Positions 8,238 to 17,116 of a stretch of DNA of 64,000 nt are shown in pieces. The notes beneath the pieces were generated by a model. The model saw nothing but the letters and a program-made list of their open reading frames with translations. It did no database searches and was not told the DNA's origin. Positions within the stretch are counted from its first letter, which is position 1. The number at the start of each line of letters is the position of its first letter. The DNA lies in NCBI GenBank assembly GCA_964439395.1, contig CAYTNV010000005.1:1-64000 (forward strand), in the 5' to 3' direction. The DNA comes from JAUUSJ01 sp964439395 (GTDB lineage: Bacteria > Bacillota > Clostridia > Lachnospirales > Lachnospiraceae). Made by a program: the position numbers and the translations under genes.

Positions 8238-10685
8238 ATGGAACTTAAACTTACGGCTCAGGCCGAGTCAGCTTTAGAATATGCGAAGCAGGCAGCAATG
8301 GAGTTTGGACAGACATTTGTGGGGAGTGAACATATTTTAGTTGGACTAATCCGAGTAAGCGAAAGTCTAGCCTCAAAAATTTTAGCAGAAAATGGCGTAA
8401 ATGAGGATAATATTACGGAGATGATTTTAGATAAAACTTCTCCGGAATATGATATGAGTGTGAACGAAGTGTTTAGATTTACACCAAAAGCTCAGAAAAT
8501 ATTAGAAAAAAGTACAAGTCAGGCGATTCGATTAAAATCTGCCACGATTGGCAGTGAACATATTTTAATGTCAATTCTTCGAGAGAGCGAATCTGTAGCG
8601 GTAAGATTGTTAGAGACGCTTGGCATATCAATACAAAAGATTTTGATGGATATTTTGATGGCATCTGGATTTGACTCACAGAGCGCCAAAGCAGAATTGA
8701 AATCAATGAAAAATGGAAATAAAACGAAAAAAGGATCCGTTTTAGAACAGTATAGCACGGACTTGACACAGCTCGCTAAGGAAGGGAGATTAGATCCTAT
8801 TATTGGCAGAAAGACGGAGATGGACCGTGTCATTCAGATTTTAAGCCGAAGAACGAAAAATAATCCATGCTTAATTGGTGAGCCTGGTGTCGGAAAAACT
8901 GCGATTGCAGAAGGACTTGCGAGACGAATCATTGAGGGAGAGGTTCCGAAAACAATGGTTGGAAAGAAAATTCGCACAATTGATTTAGCAGGTCTTGTGG
9001 CGGGATCGAAATACCGTGGAGAATTTGAGGAGAGAATGAAGAGATTGCTTTTTGAAGTGAAAAACGAGGGCAATACAATTTTATTTTTAGATGAGATTCA
9101 CACGATGATTGGTGCTGGTGGAGCAGAAGGGGCAATTGATGCTTCTAACATTATGAAACCATCTTTAGCAAGAGGTGAGATTCAGCTTATCGGTGCTACT
9201 ACGAGAGAAGAGTATAGAAAATATATAGAGAAAGATGCAGCGCTTGAGAGAAGATTCCAACCTGTTGTAGTGGAAGAGCCGACAAAAGAGGAGACGGTTG
9301 ATATTCTAAACGGGTTAAAAGGAAAATTAGAAGAGCATCATAATATAGTATTTACGAAGGAAGCGATTGTGGCGGCAGTGGATTTGGCAAAGCGATATAT
9401 TCACGACCGCTATTTCCCAGATAAGGCGATTGACTTGATTGATGAGGCCGCCTCTAGAAAAAATATCGCAGCGATTGCTATGCCAGAGCAGATTAAAAAA
9501 TTAGAAGAGTCGATTATGGCTTTAAAAGAGCAAAAGGAATCTGCCCTTATAAAAGGTAATCTAAAAAAAGCATCTGAATGCAAAACACAGCAGACGAAAA
9601 AGGAGCAAATATTAGAAAAGCAGATGCAAAAATGGCAAAAAGCAAAGGCGAAAACAGAGAATATAGTAGATGAATCGGATATCGCAGAAGTAATATCTAT
9701 GTGGACCAAAATTCCAGTAAAGCAGCTTGAACAAAAGGAGCAGCAAAGATTATTACATTTAGAAGAGACCCTTCATGAGAGAGTAATAGGGCAAGATGAA
9801 GCTGTAAAAGCTGTCTCCAAAGCAGTTAAGAGGGGCAGGGTCGGTCTAAAAGATCCAAATCGTCCGATTGGCTCTTTCCTCTTTTTAGGTCCGACAGGTG
9901 TTGGAAAAACGGAACTTTGTAAAGCGCTCGCAGAGGCGATGTTTGGCGATGAGGAAGCAATGATTCGCGTCGATATGTCAGAATATATGGAAAAACATAG
10001 CGTATCAAAGTTAATTGGTTCTCCTCCAGGTTATGTCGGCTATGAGGATGGCGGACAGTTTAGCGAGAAGGTGAGAAGAAATCCATATTCTGTCATTTTG
10101 CTAGATGAGATTGAGAAGGCTCATGTGGATGTTTTTAATATTTTACTTCAAGTATTGGATGATGGACATATCACAGATTCTACAGGAAGAAAAGTAGATT
10201 TTAGAAATACGATTATTATTATGACTTCTAATGCAGGAGCACAGCGCATTATGGCTCCAAAGACATTGGGGTTTGCTTCTGTAGCAGATGAAAAGAAAAA
10301 TTATGAGGCGATGAAAGCTGGTGTGATGGATGAAATTAGCCATATTTTCAGACCTGAGTTTTTAAATCGAATCGATGAGATTATTGTTTTCCATTCTCTT
10401 GGAAAAGAACAGCTGATTCAAATTTTACATTTATTGATGAATATTCTTATAAAGCGAGCAAAAGAGCAGATGAATCTGGAATTGGAAGTAGACGAGAGCG
10501 TATATCCGTATATTTTGAAGATTGGATATGATGAGAAATATGGAGCAAGACCACTTCGAAGGGCATTGCAGCAGGAGATGGAAGACTTGCTTGCGGATAA
10601 GATTTTAAGTGGAGAGATTGTATCGGGAGATGTCGTCTTTATTCAAGTATTGGAAGAAAAACTAAGTATTACAAAAAAGCAATAA
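8238..10685 (+). CDS. clpC: Clp protease ATP-binding subunit ClpC
   Basis: An 815-residue AAA+ unfoldase that feeds proteins to ClpP. Two Clp_N repeats fill residues about 1-150. The first AAA module has Walker A GEPGVGKT and Walker B TILFLDEIH; the second has GPTGVGKT and VILLDEIEKAH. A coiled middle segment (about 415-490) lies between them. The loop KTLGFAS has the LGF tripeptide that docks on ClpP. Its partners mcsA and mcsB are not next to it. AGGAGG precedes the ATG. radA follows about 770 bp downstream, as in the Bacillus ctsR-clpC-radA order. Confidence 0.95.
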   Translation: MELKLTAQAESALEYAKQAAMEFGQTFVGSEHILVGLIRVSESLASKILAENGVNEDNITEMILDKTSPEYDMSVNEVFRFTPKAQKILEKSTSQAIRLKSATIGSEHILMSILRESESVAVRLLETLGISIQKILMDILMASGFDSQSAKAELKSMKNGNKTKKGSVLEQYSTDLTQLAKEGRLDPIIGRKTEMDRVIQILSRRTKNNPCLIGEPGVGKTAIAEGLARRIIEGEVPKTMVGKKIRTIDLAGLVAGSKYRGEFEERMKRLLFEVKNEGNTILFLDEIHTMIGAGGAEGAIDASNIMKPSLARGEIQLIGATTREEYRKYIEKDAALERRFQPVVVEEPTKEETVDILNGLKGKLEEHHNIVFTKEAIVAAVDLAKRYIHDRYFPDKAIDLIDEAASRKNIAAIAMPEQIKKLEESIMALKEQKESALIKGNLKKASECKTQQTKKEQILEKQMQKWQKAKAKTENIVDESDIAEVISMWTKIPVKQLEQKEQQRLLHLEETLHERVIGQDEAVKAVSKAVKRGRVGLKDPNRPIGSFLFLGPTGVGKTELCKALAEAMFGDEEAMIRVDMSEYMEKHSVSKLIGSPPGYVGYEDGGQFSEKVRRNPYSVILLDEIEKAHVDVFNILLQVLDDGHITDSTGRKVDFRNTIIIMTSNAGAQRIMAPKTLGFASVADEKKNYEAMKAGVMDEISHIFRPEFLNRIDEIIVFHSLGKEQLIQILHLLMNILIKRAKEQMNLELEVDESVYPYILKIGYDEKYGARPLRRALQQEMEDLLADKILSGEIVSGDVVFIQVLEEKLSITKKQ

Positions 10686-10873
10686 GTTATGTTTGATCCA
10701 ATATTGAGTCTAAACGAAATGAGTTTCTTTTGAACTCATCGCTTAATAGGGACTTTTATAATAATTTCTTAAAATTTTTTGAAATATAAAATGATACTAG
10801 CCATAGAAAGAAAAATATTATATAATGAAAATACAAACAGAGTAAGAGGGATTGGATACTTAAAAATCCCTAT

Positions 10874-11012
10874 GGCATACCTTATGAAACAGCGAAGCTG
10901 TTCTCACCCGTAGGGGATAGAGTACGGTATGCTCTGTGAGTATATATTATGAGACAACGAAGTTGTTTTTGCCCGCAGGGCATAAGATATGGTATGCTCT
11001 TTAGAGTATAAT
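10874..11012 (+). repeat. Two tandem ~65-bp structured repeat units
   Basis: Unit 1 has an outer stem GCATACC (10875-10881) with GGTATGC (10926-10932), an inner hairpin AACAGC-GAA-GCTGTT and a second hairpin CCC-GTA-GGG. Unit 2 repeats the plan with compensating changes: AACAAC-GAA-GTTGTT and GCCC-GCA-GGGC. The units end where the ribosome site of the next gene begins, so they form part of its 5' leader. Homologous units occur at 7562-7703 and 1892-1935. Confidence 0.75.
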
Positions 11013-11027
11013 TAGGAGGATAAAAAA

Positions 11028-11441
11028 ATGTCAGTTATTCAAGAACTAATTCAAACTGAAGAAAATAATACACTAAGCTTTGGTAATTATAAGTTGGCTG
11101 CAAAGACAAAAAAGGCAGATTATGAGTTTGAGGGAGATTTGTATAAGATTAAGACTTTTAAAGATATTACAAAGTTAGAAAAAAATGGGTTATTTGTATA
11201 TGAGTCTGTTCCAGGAACAGCAGTGCATAATTTTGCGGTAACAGGACGAAAAGTTTCTTTTATAGTGGAAGCATTGGCAGATGCACAGATTACATTAGAA
11301 CTTGAGCCAGAAAAAGAATATCGAGTATTTATCAATGATACGAATATCGGAAAGATGAAGACAAATCTTGGCGGAAAGTTAAACTTAAGTGTGGAGCTTA
11401 ACGAAGGTCAGAATGCTACTGTAGTAGTAGAGAAAATATAA
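11028..11441 (+). CDS. Small conserved protein of unknown function
   Basis: A 137-residue protein I do not recognise with certainty. Strands alternate through the sequence, and the second half (ITLELEPEKEYRVFINDTNIGKMKTNLGGKLNLSVEL) reads like a beta-sandwich or carbohydrate-binding-like fold. It has no signal peptide or membrane segment. AGGAGG lies 7 nt upstream. It is 16 bp before radA, so the two are probably cotranscribed. Some small lachnospiral proteins of this kind carry an endosialidase label in databases; nothing here supports that activity. Confidence 0.75.
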   Translation: MSVIQELIQTEENNTLSFGNYKLAAKTKKADYEFEGDLYKIKTFKDITKLEKNGLFVYESVPGTAVHNFAVTGRKVSFIVEALADAQITLELEPEKEYRVFINDTNIGKMKTNLGGKLNLSVELNEGQNATVVVEKI

Positions 11442-11457
11442 TTAATAGGAGAATTTT

Positions 11458-12816
11458 ATGGCAAAGACAAAACAACTGTATTTTTGCCAGGAATGTGGAT
11501 ATGAATCAGCAAAGTGGCTTGGGCAATGCCCAGGCTGCCGAAGCTGGAATACATTCGTGGAGGAAAAAGTAGTGACCTCCCAGGGTGGCAGGGAAAAGAA
11601 GGAAACAAAATCTAAAGTGACTGGTCTTTTCCAAGTAGATATGAAGGAAGAAGAGCGAATCATGACAAATATCAAGGAACTAGACAGAGTTCTAGGCGGT
11701 GGTATTGTGAAGGGTTCGCTTACTTTAGTTGGTGGAGACCCTGGAATTGGAAAATCAACATTATTATTACAAGTTTGTAGAAATTTAGCAAATCAAAAAA
11801 AGAAAGTGCTCTATGTATCTGGGGAAGAGTCACTCAGACAAATTAAAATGAGGGCAAGCAGATTAGGAGATTTTTTGGAGGAGTTATATTTACTCTGTGA
11901 GACAGATATCGATATTATTTGTAATACAATTGAGAAAGAAATTCCAGATATGGTGGTGATTGACTCGATTCAGACGATGTGCACAGATCAAGTTTCCTCA
12001 GCGGCGGGATCTGTCACACAAGTTCGAGAGGTGACTTCCATGTTGATGCAGCTTGCGAAGCGATTAAATATTGCAACCTTTATTGTCGGGCATGTGACAA
12101 AGGAAGGTGTGGTAGCAGGACCAAGGACATTAGAACATATGGTAGATACTGTTCTTTATTTTGAAGGAGAGAGATTTGCAGCCTATCGAATTTTGAGAGG
12201 TGTGAAAAATAGATTTGGCTCGACAAATGAGATCGGTGTTTTTGAGATGAGAAGTGAGGGATTGGTGGAGGTGGAAAATCCATCAAAGGCTTTGCTTGCA
12301 GGAAGACCAATGGATGCATCAGGTTCTGTTATCGTATGTTCCGTAGAAGGGACAAGGCCAATTATGATTGAAATTCAGGCATTAATTTCTAATACAAATT
12401 TTCAGATGCCAAGAAGAACGACAGTTGGTCTTGATTATAATAGAGTCAATCTTTTGATGGCAGTATTAGAAAAGAGAGCGGGGCTTATGCTTGGTAGCTG
12501 TGATGCCTATGTAAATTTAACTGGAGGAATGAGACTTGGCGAGCCAGCAGTTGACCTTGGTATTGTAATGGCGATTGTCTCTAGCTACAAAAATCGAGCG
12601 ATGGATCCAAATACATTAATCTTTGGAGAAGTCGGATTAACCGGGGAAATTCGAGGAGTTTCGTTTGCGGATAAGAGAGTAAATGAGGCGAGAAAGCTTG
12701 GATTTTCTCACTGTATTTTACCTATGGCAAATTTAGAAGCCCTCCCAAAGAGAGAGAGAGAAAATATGGACTTAATTGGAGTGAGAACAGTATCAGAAGC
12801 TTTAAAACTTTTATAA
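11458..12816 (+). CDS. radA: DNA repair protein RadA
   Basis: A 452-residue branch-migration ATPase that helps RecA process recombination intermediates. It has all family parts: an N-terminal zinc finger (CQECG ... CPGC), Walker A GGDPGIGKST, Walker B MVVIDSIQT, the RadA-specific KNRFG motif and a Lon-like C-terminal domain without the protease serine. Length is standard. In Bacillus, radA also lies downstream of clpC. Confidence 0.97.
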   Translation: MAKTKQLYFCQECGYESAKWLGQCPGCRSWNTFVEEKVVTSQGGREKKETKSKVTGLFQVDMKEEERIMTNIKELDRVLGGGIVKGSLTLVGGDPGIGKSTLLLQVCRNLANQKKKVLYVSGEESLRQIKMRASRLGDFLEELYLLCETDIDIICNTIEKEIPDMVVIDSIQTMCTDQVSSAAGSVTQVREVTSMLMQLAKRLNIATFIVGHVTKEGVVAGPRTLEHMVDTVLYFEGERFAAYRILRGVKNRFGSTNEIGVFEMRSEGLVEVENPSKALLAGRPMDASGSVIVCSVEGTRPIMIEIQALISNTNFQMPRRTTVGLDYNRVNLLMAVLEKRAGLMLGSCDAYVNLTGGMRLGEPAVDLGIVMAIVSSYKNRAMDPNTLIFGEVGLTGEIRGVSFADKRVNEARKLGFSHCILPMANLEALPKRERENMDLIGVRTVSEALKLL

Positions 12817-12897
12817 TGTCTTTAAAAGAATAGCAGCATAGTGAAAATAGTAAAAATGTATTCTGAAATATTGTCAGATAATTGTAAGAATTAAACA

Positions 12898-12926
12898 TTG
12901 CGAACTAATTTTGAATATGATATAAT
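12898..12926 (+). promoter_or_regulatory. Sigma-A promoter of the SH3-protein leader
   Basis: TTGCGA (12898-12903), a 17-nt spacer and TATAAT (12921-12926). Transcription would start near 12933, giving a leader of about 240 nt before the SH3-protein gene. Confidence 0.8.
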
Positions 12927-12932
12927 GGGACA

Positions 12933-13160
12933 GTAAATTATCGTACCCTTACATTTAATTATGGAGACATAAGTATAAATAGAGCATCCTGGGTATACGG
13001 GAACTCTATAATCTAGAGTATGGACTTCATATAAGACATGATATTCTTTGGGAGAGATGCAGTGAAGATAGAAGGAAAAATCTTCTGATTTTAGGTATGG
13101 GAATGTTAATTTGCTGAAAAACATGCTTAATAAGCGAAAGATCAGGTTCACAAAAAGGGA
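12933..13160 (+). ncRNA. Structured 5' leader, possible cis-regulatory RNA
   Basis: Hairpins visible: TTATG-GAGA-CATAA (12959-12972), ACTCTA-loop-TAGAGT (13003-13019), a GAAGAT...ATCTTC stem around 13063-13085, and GCTTA-A-TAAGC near 13125-13135. A TACCC/GGGTA pair could close the first part. I could not match it to the c-di-GMP, c-di-AMP (ydaO) or T-box consensus from memory. Confidence 0.4.
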
Positions 13161-13172
13161 GTGTAACAGTTT

Positions 13173-14345
13173 ATGAGAAAAAAAATTGCGAGTTTTTTCC
13201 TCGTAGTGATAATGGGTTGTTCTATCTTTTCAATACAAGCAGATGCGTCAACCCAAGTTTATGTAAAAAGTACTGTTAATGTAAGAAGTGAAGCAAGTAA
13301 TTCTTCAGACATATTGGGTGTTATTACACGAGGCTCGAAATTACAAAAAATTAGTGAAGCAAGAGGTTGGACAAAAGTTTCTTATAAGGGTAAAGAAGCT
13401 TATATTGCCAGTAGCTTTTTGACAGAGATAAAGTCAGAAGTTGGACAAAGTACACAAAGTACAACAGCAACTCAAACTGGTAATACGACGACTACAGAAG
13501 CAGTTCAAAACAATCAAACTACTTCCAAGACAAAAGTGTATGTCAATCATTCTTCTGTTAATGTGAGAGAACAGGCATCTTCCAAGTCTGCGCTTCTTGG
13601 AACGGCTAAGAAAGGTGCTGTTTTCTATAGAGTGGAGAGTAAGAATGGTTGGACAAAGGTTGAGTACGGTGCAGGATATGCGTATATAGCATCTCAGTAT
13701 TTAACAACATCGCCAAATAATTCTCTCGTTACAAATCATACCGTATATGTTAACTATAAGAGAGTAAATGTAAGAAAAGCAGCTTCCAGTAAGTCTACTT
13801 TACTTGGCTATGCGACAAAGGGGCAGGCATTTACTAGTTATGGTACGAGTGGAGTATATACGAAAGTTAAATTTAACGGCGGATATGGATATATTGCTAC
13901 ACAGTATTTGACAACAAAGCAGACAACGGATACTGTTACCAATAAGACAGCGGTATATGTTAATAATCGCTATGTCAATGTCAGATCAGCAGCCTCCAGT
14001 AAATCTACACTTTTAGGAAAAGCCTATAAAGGAGAGAAACTGTATAAGCTTGGAACAGAAGGCTCTTATACAAAGATTGAATATGGCAACTCTGTTGGAT
14101 ATGTAGCAACGATGTACCTTACGAATAAAGCAGTTTCTACAACAAATAATGAGGTAACCACCTCCACAGCTTATGTAAATAATCGCTACGTCAATGTGAG
14201 AAAAACAGCTTCTAGTAAATCTACTCTACTTGGCAAACTATACAAAGGAGCCAAGGTGACGGTAGTTGGAAAGCAGGGAAGCTTTACGAAGATTAAGTAT
14301 AATAATTCTTATGCGTATGTTGCTACGCAGTATTTAAGTGCATAG
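13173..14345 (+). CDS. Secreted protein with five bacterial SH3 repeats
   Basis: A 390-residue exported protein. A signal peptide covers about residues 1-26 (MRKKIASFFLVVIMGCSIFS, then ADA-like cleavage). Five SH3_3-type domains follow, each with a core like VNVRxxASSKSxLLG and ending YIAxxYLT. Between the first and second is a Thr/Gln-rich linker (about 93-118). No catalytic domain or wall anchor is present, so it probably binds peptidoglycan through the SH3 units alone. Repeats 4 and 5 are close at DNA level, which points to recent duplication. The start is an ATG 11 nt after AGGGAG. Confidence 0.88.
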   Translation: MRKKIASFFLVVIMGCSIFSIQADASTQVYVKSTVNVRSEASNSSDILGVITRGSKLQKISEARGWTKVSYKGKEAYIASSFLTEIKSEVGQSTQSTTATQTGNTTTTEAVQNNQTTSKTKVYVNHSSVNVREQASSKSALLGTAKKGAVFYRVESKNGWTKVEYGAGYAYIASQYLTTSPNNSLVTNHTVYVNYKRVNVRKAASSKSTLLGYATKGQAFTSYGTSGVYTKVKFNGGYGYIATQYLTTKQTTDTVTNKTAVYVNNRYVNVRSAASSKSTLLGKAYKGEKLYKLGTEGSYTKIEYGNSVGYVATMYLTNKAVSTTNNEVTTSTAYVNNRYVNVRKTASSKSTLLGKLYKGAKVTVVGKQGSFTKIKYNNSYAYVATQYLSA

Positions 14346-14361
14346 AGATATGGTACATAAA

Positions 14362-14390
14362 AGAGGGTGAGGATTCACCCTTTTTCTTTC
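14362..14390 (+). terminator. Terminator of SH3-protein gene
   Basis: AGGGTGA-GGAT-TCACCCT hairpin followed by TTTTTCTTTC. Confidence 0.88.
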
Positions 14391-14546
14391 AGAAAAAGTA
14401 CAGATGAGATAAGAGTTGATTTTATGTTTTTGATTAAATTAATTATAATAATTGGATATGAAGTTTTTGTTTTACCAACGCTTTATTATATCAATTCTTC
14501 AATTTATATATAAATTTAAAAAAATTAAAAAAATTCAAAAAAACTG

Positions 14547-14575
14547 TTGACAAATGACGAACACATATGTATAAT
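14547..14575 (+). promoter_or_regulatory. Consensus promoter of tRNA-Trp
   Basis: Exact TTGACA (14547-14552), 17-nt spacer and exact TATAAT (14570-14575), the strongest promoter match in the window. It lies about 55 bp before the tRNA. The rest of 14391-14632 is AT-rich with no gene. Confidence 0.9.
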
Positions 14576-14632
14576 AATCATTGTTGGTTGGGAAATAAGA
14601 AATATAAAACCAGCTAAGACAATAAATAATGT

Positions 14633-14703
14633 AGGGGCATAGTTTAATGGTAGAATGTCGGTCTCCAAAACCGCTGGCGGGAGTTCGAATCTCTCTGCCC
14701 CTG
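14633..14703 (+). tRNA. tRNA-Trp (anticodon CCA)
   Basis: A seven-base acceptor stem (AGGGGCA with TGCCCCT), discriminator G, D-loop AGTTTAATGGTAGA, anticodon loop CTCCAAA giving CCA, and T-loop GTTCGAATC. The 3' CCA is not encoded. It has its own promoter and terminator. Confidence 0.95.
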
Positions 14704-14709
14704 TCTAGA

Positions 14710-14742
14710 GCTCCGCTATACTAGTATAGCGGAGTATTTTTT
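14710..14742 (+). terminator. Terminator of tRNA-Trp
   Basis: A 12-bp perfect inverted repeat (CTCCGCTATACT with its complement), then TATTTTTTAT. Confidence 0.92.
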
Positions 14743-14837
14743 ATATCCTAGAAAGTTATTTTATTATGAGGAAGTTTCCTAGGATATTACAGCAATTTTT
14801 TGAGAAATTTATATATTGAGAAAGGATATAAACTAAA

Positions 14838-15503
14838 ATGGAAAATCAAATTCAAAATCAGTTGGACAAGAGAGAGCTATCTGTTCTTAGCACATTTATT
14901 AGTTATGCAGAATCTAAATCAGAGCTTTTATCGAATTTTTATGACGTACAGTCGTTACTTTTAGAAAAAATGGAGAGTGAGCCACAGATGTATAAGGCGA
15001 AGGAGGTTCTTGGAAGTCCTCTCTCCAATGGAAAAATCAAAAAAAGCTTTGATATGCTTGACAGAAAATATATAAAGAAAAAATTAGTAGTGGATGCCTT
15101 AAAGGATACAGGGGCGATTATTCCAGAAGAAATCAAGGAATATTTTAGTAAATTTTCCTGTAGACAGACTGCTGCTGAAACTTATATTCAATGCCATTTT
15201 GATATGATTTGTGATATTTATATGAATATTCCGCGAGAAAATAAAGTGAATTTACGACATATTCCAGTCGTGGACGGTACAGAGTTTGGAGTACAAAATA
15301 TTTTTAATCTTTACGGAAGTGAAAAGTTTGTGTTAGCGTTCCGAGGAGAAAAGATTGCTCTTTCTATTGTAGCTTCTGCACAAGGCGCGGTGAAAGGAAG
15401 TGGAGAAATTTTTGTATATGCTATGACAGAGGATTGTATTTATAGAGATATTGCATCTAAATATTTTGATGTGACTGCGTTGCTTGGAAGATTTAAGGGG
15501 TAG
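14838..15503 (+). CDS. Conserved protein of unknown function
   Basis: A 221-residue cytoplasmic protein that I do not recognise. The first half is helical and charged, with long amphipathic runs (residues about 1-110). The second half alternates strands (EKFVLAFRGEKIALSIVASAQG and GEIFVYAMTEDCIY). No membrane segment, signal or metal motif stands out. AGAAAGGA precedes the ATG by 12 nt. It stands alone between tRNA-Trp and a lipoprotein gene. Confidence 0.75.
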   Translation: MENQIQNQLDKRELSVLSTFISYAESKSELLSNFYDVQSLLLEKMESEPQMYKAKEVLGSPLSNGKIKKSFDMLDRKYIKKKLVVDALKDTGAIIPEEIKEYFSKFSCRQTAAETYIQCHFDMICDIYMNIPRENKVNLRHIPVVDGTEFGVQNIFNLYGSEKFVLAFRGEKIALSIVASAQGAVKGSGEIFVYAMTEDCIYRDIASKYFDVTALLGRFKG

Positions 15504-15670
15504 AATTGTTTAATATTGATTAGGCAGTTTATGAAAAAGAACAAAATTTGAATTTTTTGTGTACTTAGTGGAAAACTGTTATATTATTTGATACAATGAG
15601 GACAGGCTCTATGAGAAGAAATCTTAAAGGATTTACACACAAAATATATATGGGAATGGAGAAGAGTAAT

Positions 15671-16861
15671 ATGATAAAGAAAAAATTATTAGTAATATTG
15701 GCACTTGGAGCTACTGTAGCTCTCTACGGATGTACAGATGGAACAGCGAGCAATAGCACAAAGACTCAAGATGGAACAACGACAGCTTCAAGTGAAACTT
15801 CTTCTACAGAAGAGGGAGAAGCAGAGGCTACAACAGAAGCGCCTGATTTCGAGAAGGAATATAATTATGCAGATTATATTGAGCTTGGTGATTATAAAGG
15901 AATTGAGTACGAGGAGCAAGATACAGAAGTAACAGATGAGGAAGTGGAAGAGAATATTCAGTCAACTTTGGAGGCTTCCTCAGAGATTCAAGAGGACAAG
16001 ACAAAGAAAACAGTAGAAGATGGATCTATTGCTAATATTGATTATACAGGAAAAGTAGATGGAAAGGAATTTGATGGAGGTTCCGCAGAAGGGTACGACT
16101 TAGAAATTGGAAGTGGTACTTTTATTGATGGATTTGAAGATCAATTAATCGGTATGAAAGTTGGAGAGGAAAAGACAATTAAAGTTACTTTCCCAGAAGA
16201 TTACTCTTCAGAAGATTTAGCAGGTAAAGAGGCAGAGTTTGATGTAAAAGTAAATTATATCGGAAAAGAAGTTGTGCCAGAGCTTACAGATGACTATGCG
16301 AAAGAAAATTTGGAGGCAGAGTCTGTAGAAGATTATAATAAGACAGTGAGAAAAGAGTTAGAAGAGAGTAAGAAAGAAAATGCAGAGGCTACAATCCAAG
16401 GTACGATATGGAGTAAAGTAGTAAGCAATGCAAAAGAGAAAAAAGATCTTCCGGAGGATATGATTAGCTATCAAAAGGAACAATTAGAATCACAGTATTC
16501 TAGTTATGCAGAAATGTATGGCATGGAAGTAGATGACTTTATGCAATCTATGACAGGTATGACTTTAGATGAGTGTGCAAAAGATAGTGTAAAAAGAACG
16601 ATGGTTGCGAGTCTGATTATTGCAAAAGAAAAAATAACACTTTCAGATAAAGAGTATAAAGAGCGATTAGAAAATTTGGCTTCCGAATATCAGTACGAAT
16701 CTGCAGAAGAGTTTGAGAAAGCGAATGGGAAAGATATAATAGAAGAATATATTTTAAATGAGAAGCTTTTAGACTATTTAGTAGAACAAGGTAAGGAGAC
16801 AAAAGCGACAACAGCTGCTAGTACAGCGACGGAAGCGACAACAGAAAATAAATCAAAATAA
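15671..16861 (+). CDS. FKBP-type PPIase lipoprotein, trigger-factor-like
   Basis: A 396-residue exported foldase. The signal ends in a lipobox (VALYGC), giving a lipid anchor on the outer face. An acidic Thr/Glu linker follows. The FKBP domain lies at about residues 105-200 (GSIANIDYTGKVDGKEFDGG and FIDGFEDQLIGMKVGEEK). A helical trigger-factor C-domain-like region fills about 215-370. The frame extends up to 15596, but the lipobox position and the GGAGAAG just upstream favour 15671. It would assist folding or prolyl isomerisation of secreted proteins. Confidence 0.88.
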   Translation: MIKKKLLVILALGATVALYGCTDGTASNSTKTQDGTTTASSETSSTEEGEAEATTEAPDFEKEYNYADYIELGDYKGIEYEEQDTEVTDEEVEENIQSTLEASSEIQEDKTKKTVEDGSIANIDYTGKVDGKEFDGGSAEGYDLEIGSGTFIDGFEDQLIGMKVGEEKTIKVTFPEDYSSEDLAGKEAEFDVKVNYIGKEVVPELTDDYAKENLEAESVEDYNKTVRKELEESKKENAEATIQGTIWSKVVSNAKEKKDLPEDMISYQKEQLESQYSSYAEMYGMEVDDFMQSMTGMTLDECAKDSVKRTMVASLIIAKEKITLSDKEYKERLENLASEYQYESAEEFEKANGKDIIEEYILNEKLLDYLVEQGKETKATTAASTATEATTENKSK

Positions 16862-16892
16862 TTGATTTTTGTGCTTGAAAGTATAGTATATG

Positions 16893-16930
16893 AAAAAATC
16901 CAATAATCTGTCTAGGTTATTGGATTTTTC
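16893..16930 (+). terminator. Terminator of PPIase gene
   Basis: AAAAATCCAATAA pairs with TTATTGGATTTTT around a 10-nt loop. Confidence 0.9.
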
Positions 16931-16994
16931 TTGCTTTATGAGATAATTTATGAGGTAAAAAGTAAGAAACTTTTTTGTTTTTTTTAAAAATAAT

Positions 16995-17006
16995 CTATGC
17001 TATAAT
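16995..17006 (+). promoter_or_regulatory. Extended -10 promoter of the signalling island
   Basis: TGCTATAAT (TATAAT at 17001-17006) has no good -35 at 17 nt; TTGTTT lies further upstream. It is the only promoter-like element before the first island gene. Confidence 0.5.
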
Positions 17007-17116
17007 AAATGCAATGGCCGTTTAACCTAAAAGGTGGTGCTGTGAAGAAAGGAAAAGGAGGAATTTCCAGTTTTATGGCATCTCCTTTTCATGTAATAGA
17101 AAGAGAGGTTAGAAGA

